Below, piece by piece: positions 48,702 through 55,240 of a stretch of 64,000 nucleotides of DNA. The stretch covers positions 124,001 through 188,000 of the forward strand of contig JAJVIM010000011.1 in the NCBI GenBank assembly GCA_022071955.1, read 5' to 3'. The stretch's first letter is position 1, and the number at the start of each line of letters is the position of its first letter. The stretch is from Anaerolineae bacterium (GTDB taxonomy: Bacteria > Chloroflexota > Anaerolineae > 4572-78 > J111). A program made the position numbers and the translations under genes. The notes below the pieces were generated by a model, which searched no databases, was not told the origin of the DNA, and saw only the letters and a program-made list of their open reading frames with translations.

Positions 48702-51674
48702 ATGAACAAGCACCGACTGTGGCTGATGCTCATCATTTTGGCGGGGCTGGCCCTGCGCCTGCTGTGGCTCGGCGAGCAGAGCCTGTGGTACGATGAAGGC
48801 GTTACCTGGATGCTGTCCAAAATGCAACTGCCGGACCTTATCCAGTGGACCGCCGCCGACATCCAGCCGCCGCTCTACTACCTGCTCATCTGGCTTAACG
48901 ACATCTTGCTGCGCGACAGCGAATTTGCCCTGCGCTGGCCGTCGGTGCTATTTGGCGTGCTGAGCATCCCGGCCATTTACGCGCTAGCCCGCCGTCTGTT
49001 TGCCAACCGGCTCGCGCCGCTGCTGGCAGCGGCGCTGCTGGCCGGTTCGCCGCTGCTGGTTTATTACAGCCAGGAAGCCCGCATGTACACCCTGCTGGTC
49101 TTTGAAGCCATCCTGGCCAGCTATTTTTTGGTAAAGATTGTCACTCGTCATTCGTCACTCGTCACTCGTCACTCGTCACTCGTCACTCGTCTTTCATCCT
49201 TCATCCCCTGCCCCCTGAAAGGGGGTCATCCTTCCGCCTTTTTTTACGCCTTCACCGCCGCCGCCGCGCTGTACACCCACTATTTTGCCGCGTTCCTGCT
49301 GCTGGCTCACGGCCTGTTCGCCGCGCTGGTCTGGCAGCGACGCCGTTTTGAGCGCGATCTGCTGGGGCAGTTGCTGGGGGCTTTTGGCGGGGCGCTGCTG
49401 CTGTTTGCCCCGTGGCTGCCGGTGCTGCTGGCCCGCCTCGGCGACGACCCCAGTTACTGGCCCGGCGCGCTCAAACTCAACGAGGCGGCCCGCAAATTGC
49501 TCATCAGCTTCACCGCCGGCGAAACCGTGTTTGAGCAAACCGGCTGGTGGCTGGCGCTGGCCTACCTGGCCGGGCTGCTGCTCTGCGCCGCGTGGGCCGT
49601 GTGGAGTCAGCGAGTCAGCGAGTCAGCGAGTCAGCGCGTTGCGAATGGCGAATTGCCGCTAGCGAGTAGCGCGTGGCGGGTGGCGGGTGACAAATTGCGA
49701 ATGGCATGGTCAATCACTCACCCAACTCAAAACTCAAAACTCAAAACTCAAAACTCAAAACTCCTTCTCCTCTGGCTCCTCCTCCCGCCGAGCCTCATTC
49801 TGGCGCTGTCGTACCAGTCGCCCAAGTTTAACCCGCGTTATGCCCTGCTCAGTTGGCCGGCCTTCGCGCTGATCGTTGCCGGCGTGCTGGGCGAGCTGCT
49901 GGCCGCCGCCGCTGCGCAAAAAGGGGCGCGACGCGCCGTTTCGTGGCTGCTGCCGGCGGCGCTGGCGCTGTTCATTGCTGGCCTGTCGGCCTTTAGCCTG
50001 AGCAACTGGTTCAGCGACCCCCGCTTTTCCAAAGCCGATTTCAAAGCCGTGGCCCAGTTTGTCCGCGAGCGCCGCGCTCCCGACGAAACCGTGCTGCTCA
50101 GTTCCGGCCATCTGTTTCCGGTGTGGGCCTACTACTACGGCTGGGACGGCTGGACGCCGCTGCCGTGGATGCTGCGGCTCGATGTTGGCCGCGTCACCGA
50201 TGTGTCCATCGCCGGCAAAATTGCCGAAGCGGTGCAAAACAAGGGCGGCGCGTGGCTGGTCACCTGGCAAAATGAAGTCATCGACCCAACCGGCGTGGTG
50301 CCGTTCTGGCTGGATCGCATCGGCGAGCGCCCGCACGATGCCGGCGATTTTTGGGGCGTCGGCCTGGAACACTGGCGGCTCAAACCGGATAAAATCGAGC
50401 TGCTCAGCCAAAACCCGATCAAACGGGCAGTCAACGCCAATTTTAACAATCAGCTCGACCTCGTCGGGATGACCCAGCTCAGCGATGACGAATTGGTCCT
50501 GTTTTGGCGACCACGCCAGCCGCTGCCGGATAAACTGACCCTCACCCTGCGCCTCACCGACGGCGACGGCTTTTTGTGGGACACCGAGCCGCTGGTTGCG
50601 CCGCTTGGCCCGGCCACCTACCCACCCTCGCGCTGGCCGGTGGGCGAGCTGGTCATCACCCGCCTCCGCCTGCCGTGGCAAACCGGCACGCCACCCGGCC
50701 TGTATGTGGCCGAGGTCGGTTTGGGTACGGTTGACGGCCAAAATTTCAGCGGCTGGGATGTGCTCGATAGCGAGGGCCGGCCGCAGCGCCGCACCGCGCT
50801 GGTCGATGCCGTCAATTTGAGCCGGCTGGTGCAGCCGCCCAACGGCCCGCTGCCGCAGGATACCTCGCCGCTGGTCGATCTGTTCCCCATTATCGGCCTG
50901 CGCCGCAGCATTTTGCCCGTAAAAAGCGCCCAGCCCGGCGACCGGCTGCTGCTGGCGCTGCTGTGGCAGGCCGGCCAATACAACCTTGATGACGTGTCGC
51001 TGGCGTTTGATCTGGTTGACGCCGCCGGGCAAACTTTCCGCGTCGGGCAGTCGCTCACGCCCAGCCGTCGCTTCAACCTGCCGCGCTGGCAGCCCGGCGA
51101 CATGGCGCTGGGCCAGTACCGGCTGGCCATTCCGCCCGAGGCCGCGCCCGGCCCGGCCGAGCTGCGCGTCCACATTATCAACGTGGGAGCGTTTGACTAC
51201 GACGAAGTTTACCCCTTTGATCAACTTGAAATTTTGCCCACCGAGCGCAATTTCAGCCCGCCCGCCGCGGTTGACATCCCGCTGGCTGCCGATTTCTCCG
51301 GGCAGGCCACGCTGCTGGGCGTCGATTGCCCCGGCAACTGCGCCGCCGCCCCCGGCCAGTCGCTCAATTTGACCCTCTACTGGCGGGCCGAAGCGCCGTT
51401 TGACACAACCTACACCGTGTTCACCCACCTGCTCGGCGCAGACGAAACGGTGCTGGTCAATGCCGACCACGCCCCGCCCAAACCCACCACCGGCTGGGTG
51501 CCGGGCGAAATCATCGCCGACCCGGTCACGCTCAATCTGCCCGCCAATCTGCCCCCCGGCGATTACACCCTCGAAATCGGCCTGTACAACGCCGCCGACC
51601 CGGCCTTTGCCCGCCTGCCGCTCACTACCGGCGAAACGCGGCTGCTGCTGCCCCAACCGCTGCACGTGAAATAG
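48702..51674 (+). CDS. GT39/ArnT-like membrane glycosyltransferase with repeat-encoded loops
   Basis: Membrane protein of 990 residues. The first outer loop has the GT-C acidic pair D31/E32 (SLWYDEGVTW), and YYSQEARMY near 124 is typical of PMT/ArnT-like transferases that use polyprenyl-phosphate sugars. About 12 helices reach residue 450; the rest is extracytoplasmic with three beta-sandwich-like repeats (about 575-690, 740-840 and 860-985; LPPGDYTLEIGLYN). Two insertions are made of short tandem DNA repeats read in frame: residues about 147-165 (TRHSSLV heptads) and 302-355 (SQRVSESASQ... NSKLKTQNSK). Both fall in loops next to helices. Start ATG 48702 aligns with the paralogue at 55241. 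No frameshift. Confidence 0.88.
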   Translation: MNKHRLWLMLIILAGLALRLLWLGEQSLWYDEGVTWMLSKMQLPDLIQWTAADIQPPLYYLLIWLNDILLRDSEFALRWPSVLFGVLSIPAIYALARRLFANRLAPLLAAALLAGSPLLVYYSQEARMYTLLVFEAILASYFLVKIVTRHSSLVTRHSSLVTRLSSFIPCPLKGGHPSAFFYAFTAAAALYTHYFAAFLLLAHGLFAALVWQRRRFERDLLGQLLGAFGGALLLFAPWLPVLLARLGDDPSYWPGALKLNEAARKLLISFTAGETVFEQTGWWLALAYLAGLLLCAAWAVWSQRVSESASQRVANGELPLASSAWRVAGDKLRMAWSITHPTQNSKLKTQNSKLLLLWLLLPPSLILALSYQSPKFNPRYALLSWPAFALIVAGVLGELLAAAAAQKGARRAVSWLLPAALALFIAGLSAFSLSNWFSDPRFSKADFKAVAQFVRERRAPDETVLLSSGHLFPVWAYYYGWDGWTPLPWMLRLDVGRVTDVSIAGKIAEAVQNKGGAWLVTWQNEVIDPTGVVPFWLDRIGERPHDAGDFWGVGLEHWRLKPDKIELLSQNPIKRAVNANFNNQLDLVGMTQLSDDELVLFWRPRQPLPDKLTLTLRLTDGDGFLWDTEPLVAPLGPATYPPSRWPVGELVITRLRLPWQTGTPPGLYVAEVGLGTVDGQNFSGWDVLDSEGRPQRRTALVDAVNLSRLVQPPNGPLPQDTSPLVDLFPIIGLRRSILPVKSAQPGDRLLLALLWQAGQYNLDDVSLAFDLVDAAGQTFRVGQSLTPSRRFNLPRWQPGDMALGQYRLAIPPEAAPGPAELRVHIINVGAFDYDEVYPFDQLEILPTERNFSPPAAVDIPLAADFSGQATLLGVDCPGNCAAAPGQSLNLTLYWRAEAPFDTTYTVFTHLLGADETVLVNADHAPPKPTTGWVPGEIIADPVTLNLPANLPPGDYTLEIGLYNAADPAFARLPLTTGETRLLLPQPLHVK
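49140..49195 (+). repeat. Heptamer array GTCACTC inside a coding region
   Basis: Eight units in perfect register (consensus GTCAYTC) read in frame as TRHSSLV heptads, since three units equal seven codons. Confidence 0.85.
49605..49636 (+). repeat. Octamer array AGTCAGCG inside a coding region
   Basis: Four identical 8-nt units, the first part of a three-repeat mosaic in the glycosyltransferase gene. Confidence 0.85.
49641..49703 (+). repeat. Heptamer array GCGRRTN inside a coding region
   Basis: Nine units in register, mostly GCGAATG, GCGGGTG or GCGAGTA. The unit recurs at 58733-58753. Confidence 0.75.
49724..49764 (+). repeat. Heptamer array AACTCAA inside a coding region
   Basis: Five identical units plus a partial sixth, ending at the next membrane helix (LLLLWLLLPP). 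Confidence 0.85.
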
Positions 51675-51679
51675 AGCTG

Positions 51680-51688
51680 TGCTATAAT
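51680..51688 (+). promoter_or_regulatory. Extended -10 TGCTATAAT
   Basis: Immediately after the glycosyltransferase stop and 277 nt before the KAP gene. It would start a long repeat-containing leader for the KAP gene. Confidence 0.4.
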
Positions 51689-51696
51689 TGAAACCG

Positions 51697-51838
51697 AGTC
51701 AGCGAGTCGGCGAATCAGCGAATAACGAATGACCAACACTTGCGCCTGCGCGCAGTGCAGGTGTGACGAATGACCAAAAATTTCGCGGCCCTGCAACCAT
51801 TCGCTGACTCGTTGATTCGCCGACTCGCTGATCCGTTG
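51697..51838. repeat. Large palindrome assembled from octamers, heptamers and the 27-nt element
   Basis: Left arm GAGTCAGCGAGTCGGCGAA... pairs with a right arm near 51801-51838 that is its near-perfect complement. Between them GAATGAC heptamers flank an inverted exact copy of the 27-nt element (51737-51763). Confidence 0.65.
51737..51763 (-). repeat. 27-nt palindromic element, inverted copy
   Basis: Exact reverse complement of 32085-32111 and 56418-56444. Core CTGCGCGCAG is self-complementary, with flanking arms CACTTGC and GCAGGTG. Confidence 0.8.
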
Positions 51839-51894
51839 ATTTTTAGAGGAGACAGACCCAGCCTCCGGCAGCGCACCGAAGAATGAAATTTAGA

Positions 51895-51922
51895 GTAGGG
51901 GCGGTTCGCGAACCGCCCCTAC
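51895..51922. repeat. 28-nt perfect palindrome, copy 2
   Basis: Identical to 45211-45238. It ends 42 nt before the ATG of the KAP gene. Confidence 0.8.
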
Positions 51923-51950
51923 ATTCACTATTCGCTATTCGTTATTCGCA
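51923..51950. repeat. Heptamer array ATTCGCT
   Basis: Four units in register (ATTCACT to ATTCGCA) directly after the palindrome and before the GGGAG ribosome site of the KAP gene. Confidence 0.7.
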
Positions 51951-51964
51951 CGGGAGCCAATAAA

Positions 51965-54900
51965 ATGACTATTAGCCCCATTGAAGCGCTGAATATTTCG
52001 CCAGAAGTGGCCGACCGCCTGCGCGAGCGCCGCCCCGGCTACGAACGCATCGCCGCGCTGCTGGTTGAGTTTGACGCCATAAACCGCAGCAAAAAAGGGG
52101 GAGAACTTTCGGCGGAAGATGTGGCAGACACTTTCGTTCAACCTGCCCTAGAGGCGCTGGGTTGGACCATTAAGTGGATCGATAGACCTGTATTAGAACA
52201 TCAAAGTCCATTTCTGCCGATGCTTGTCACTTACAATAATTTACAAATATTCGTGGGAGTCCGTCCCTTAACCGAGCCACTTGTTGATGAGCGCCGCCAA
52301 GACATTGCACTGATAGACATGAGCAAGATATTTGCGCAATACACTCTGATGACCAACTTTGACCAAAACCGCATTTGGCGCTTCAACAATGAACCAACAC
52401 CGGCTCAGGTTGTCATGGAACTAGATACCCGCGCCAACCGACATTCCAGCGAGGAGCCAACGCTGGCCCAACCGGTGCTGGAGTTTAACATCCGCGATTA
52501 CCTGACCAACGAGTCGAGCGAGTTTGACATCCTCGCCGCCGAGCAATTTTACAACTTGGCTGCGGCCGATTTGCGGCAGTCCAATGCCAGCGTCCCCCTC
52601 GATCAGCAGCAAAACATCGCCGAGCAAACCAAATTCCCGGGTGAACCGCTCAGCGCCTCCGAAGAACACGCCGAACCGGACATCCCCCCATCCAGCGCCA
52701 GCGGAAGTTTCACCCTGGATGACGCCACCTTAAAAGCCGAAGGCCGCGTGATGAGTTTCATCGCTCCCTACGGCGAGCCGGACGGCCCGCGCCGCCGCTA
52801 CGAAACGGTGATGCCCGGCATTGCTTTTCAAACCGAGGGGTTGCCGCGGCGAACCATCACCGCGCTCGTGCTCGACCGCGACAGCCAAAAGCCGTACCTG
52901 TTGCTGGCCGGCGGCGACATTCCGGCCGGTACAGAAATTATCCAGCCGGCGCTCGACAGCGGTGACTTGATTGGCGAAGTGGAGCGCCGGCTGTTTGACA
53001 GCGCCATCGGTCTGGGCGCGCTGGCCAGCCTGGAAGGCGAGCGCTCGTTTTTGTCGCTGCTGCCCAGCAGCCGGCCCATTGCCGGCGTAACCCAACCCGC
53101 GGAAAATCTGGCGGTTTGCAAATTTGGCGGCGGCAGCGGCTACACCACCGGCCGCATCACCGCGCTAAACAGCCGGGTTACGCTCACCGACGACTCGCGG
53201 CGCAACATCCTGCTGCCCAACGCGTTTACCGTGAGCGGCGACCCGCCGTTTTCTGAGCGGGGCGATGTTGGCGCGCCGGTGCTGGCGATTGACAGCAACG
53301 AACTCGTCGGGGTGGTAGTGGGCTACAACGACAGCGGCGCCATCTGCCTGCCCATCCAGCCCATCCTTAACGCGCTCAATGTGGAGCTGGTCAGCGAGCC
53401 GGTGCTCTTTTTCCGCGAGCAAACTCCCAGCCACGATCTGTCCGCCGCCAACGACCGGATTTTCGGCCGCGACCGGCTCGGTTTTAGCCACTACGTTTCG
53501 GCCTTTGTCAGCCTGATCAACGACAAAAACACCAAACCGCCGCTGACCATCGGCATTTACGGTGCGTGGGGCACCGGCAAATCGTTTTTGATGCACAAAA
53601 TCGCCTGCGCCCTCAAACCGCAGGATTGCCCGGGTGAAATTGACGAATCACCGCCCGCGGCGCTGTCGCTGGTGGGCAAAACGGTGCTGGTTGAATTTGA
53701 AGCCTGGGATTACAACGGCAGCGACAAGCTGTGGGCCGGGCTGGTGGAGCGGATTTTTAGCGCGCTGGAACGGGAATTGGGCTGGTACTGGCAGCTCAAA
53801 TTTAATTTCTGGCGCAACTTAAAACGACAGTGGCAGCAGGCCCGCCAAAAGGTTTTGCCTTATGTGCTCATTTCGCTGGCGCTGGCGTTGGTGGTGGTTT
53901 GGCTGCTGCTGGAGCCGGCCAACCGTGCCGCCATCGCCACCGGCGGCGTGATCACTTTTTTGCTGCTGTTTGTGCCGCAACTGATCAAACTCTTTTCCAC
54001 TTCGGCCAGCCAGCGGGTGATCGATATGTTTGCCGCCCAGGATTACAAAGCCGACATCGGTTTTATGGGCCGCATCAAAGCCGATCTGCGTGACTTTGCC
54101 GACAACCTGCCCAACGCCACCAAAGTCATTGTTTTTATTGACGACCTGGACCGCTGCGACCCCAAAAAGGCGGTCGAGGTGCTGGAGGCGGTCAAACTTT
54201 TGCTGGAGCTGGACCGGTTTATTGTGTTTCTGGCCATCGACGCCCGGATTATTACCCAGGCCGTTGAGGAATATTACGGCAAAGTGCTGACCGAAGCCGA
54301 GATCACCGGCTACGAGTATTTGGACAAAATTGTGCAGATTCCCTTTAGCATCCCCGAGCCGCGCCCCGCCGAACTGCGCAACTACCTCGGCTCGTTGATG
54401 GGGCTGAGCGAGGCCCAGGTGCAGGCGCTGGAACCGGAAATTGTGCCACCCGCGCCGGAGTTTGTGGCCCGGCGCGTCACCAGCCCGCCGCCGACCGTGA
54501 GCGCGCCCGCCAGCGGCGATGGCCCGTCCGGCGAAGCTACAGTGTCGCCGCCGGCCACGGCCAGCCCACCAGCCAACGAGGCCAAACAGCCTTCGCCCCG
54601 GCCCACGCCGCCCGCCGAACCCACCGAATCGGAGGCCAGGCCGGTCACGCCCACGCCGCGCCCGTTTGACACCATCGAAGTGCCGTTTACGCCGGACGAG
54701 CAAAAGGCGTTTTTGCGGCTGTACCCGCATTTGGACCCCAACCCACGCCGGCTGAAACGGCTGGTCAACATTTACCGGCTGGTGCGCGTGCTGCTGCGCA
54801 GCCAGTCTAACGGCCAGGTTACCGATTTTGTGACCACCCCGGCGGGCCAGAGCCACGTGCTGGCCTGGCTGGTGCTGTGCGAGCAGTGGCCCTACGCCAG

Positions 54901-55201
54901 CCACATGATGCTGGAAGAAATTGACCAGCAGTTCAAAGCGGCCCAAACTGACGCTGACGCCCGGCTGGCGCTGGAGCAAAAAACCATCGGCTCAATTTAC
55001 CCGGTGGCCCAGCAGCGCATTGCGGCAGAAAACAACGAGGCGCTGCAAAAGCTCGATTTGAAATACGAGCGGCTCGAAGCCTTTTTTAACCAGCATCTGG
55101 CCGGTTTTTCGCTGGCCGATTTGCGCCGGCTGCGGCCGTTCACCATCAATTTTAACCCGGCCCTCAGCGCCGAAGTGCGGCTGACTCTGGCCCATCATTA
55201 A
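51965..55201 (+). CDS. KAP-family P-loop NTPase fused to degenerate nuclease-like and trypsin-like domains
   Basis: Protein of 1078 residues. Residues about 15-150 resemble the N-terminal domain of type I/III restriction subunits (VADTFVQPALEALGW; LMTNFDQNRIWRF), but the expected ExK is replaced around IFVGVRP. Residues about 255-455 resemble bacterial trypsin-like proteases (GGGSGYTTGRITAL; GDVGAPVLAIDSNELVGVVVG): V435 stands where the serine should be and the histidine motif is missing. The rest is a KAP NTPase: Walker A G533-S540 (GAWGTGKS), two helices inserted at about 630-649 and 656-676, Walker B IDDLDRCDPKK (725-735) and a Pro-rich insert (about 830-900). KAP proteins include phage-exclusion PifA. 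GGGAG lies 8 nt upstream. Role in defence is possible, not shown. Confidence 0.85.
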   Translation: MTISPIEALNISPEVADRLRERRPGYERIAALLVEFDAINRSKKGGELSAEDVADTFVQPALEALGWTIKWIDRPVLEHQSPFLPMLVTYNNLQIFVGVRPLTEPLVDERRQDIALIDMSKIFAQYTLMTNFDQNRIWRFNNEPTPAQVVMELDTRANRHSSEEPTLAQPVLEFNIRDYLTNESSEFDILAAEQFYNLAAADLRQSNASVPLDQQQNIAEQTKFPGEPLSASEEHAEPDIPPSSASGSFTLDDATLKAEGRVMSFIAPYGEPDGPRRRYETVMPGIAFQTEGLPRRTITALVLDRDSQKPYLLLAGGDIPAGTEIIQPALDSGDLIGEVERRLFDSAIGLGALASLEGERSFLSLLPSSRPIAGVTQPAENLAVCKFGGGSGYTTGRITALNSRVTLTDDSRRNILLPNAFTVSGDPPFSERGDVGAPVLAIDSNELVGVVVGYNDSGAICLPIQPILNALNVELVSEPVLFFREQTPSHDLSAANDRIFGRDRLGFSHYVSAFVSLINDKNTKPPLTIGIYGAWGTGKSFLMHKIACALKPQDCPGEIDESPPAALSLVGKTVLVEFEAWDYNGSDKLWAGLVERIFSALERELGWYWQLKFNFWRNLKRQWQQARQKVLPYVLISLALALVVVWLLLEPANRAAIATGGVITFLLLFVPQLIKLFSTSASQRVIDMFAAQDYKADIGFMGRIKADLRDFADNLPNATKVIVFIDDLDRCDPKKAVEVLEAVKLLLELDRFIVFLAIDARIITQAVEEYYGKVLTEAEITGYEYLDKIVQIPFSIPEPRPAELRNYLGSLMGLSEAQVQALEPEIVPPAPEFVARRVTSPPPTVSAPASGDGPSGEATVSPPATASPPANEAKQPSPRPTPPAEPTESEARPVTPTPRPFDTIEVPFTPDEQKAFLRLYPHLDPNPRRLKRLVNIYRLVRVLLRSQSNGQVTDFVTTPAGQSHVLAWLVLCEQWPYASHMMLEEIDQQFKAAQTDADARLALEQKTIGSIYPVAQQRIAAENNEALQKLDLKYERLEAFFNQHLAGFSLADLRRLRPFTINFNPALSAEVRLTLAHH

Positions 55202-55223
55202 CTTTGCCCCTGACTCGCCTCCG

Positions 55224-55232
55224 TGGTAGCAT
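55224..55232 (+). promoter_or_regulatory. TGGTAGCAT, possible extended -10 of a leaderless message
   Basis: Eight nt before the GTG start at 55241; same word and spacing as at 48686. Confidence 0.4.
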
Positions 55233-55240
55233 GTGCCGCT

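Noticed and set aside
49140..49195. CRISPR-like repeat array
   Set aside because: Units are 7 nt with no spacers, no leader and no cas genes; the array is a tandem repeat.
49755..51665. 636-codon minus-strand frame
   Set aside because: Antisense to the GT39-like gene, low-complexity Gly/Arg/Gln composition.
53819..54979. 386-codon minus-strand frame
   Set aside because: Antisense to the KAP gene over its NTPase region.
51965..55201. Ordinary restriction enzyme or serine protease
   Set aside because: The expected ExK and Ser/His residues are absent, and no methyltransferase or specificity subunit is adjacent.
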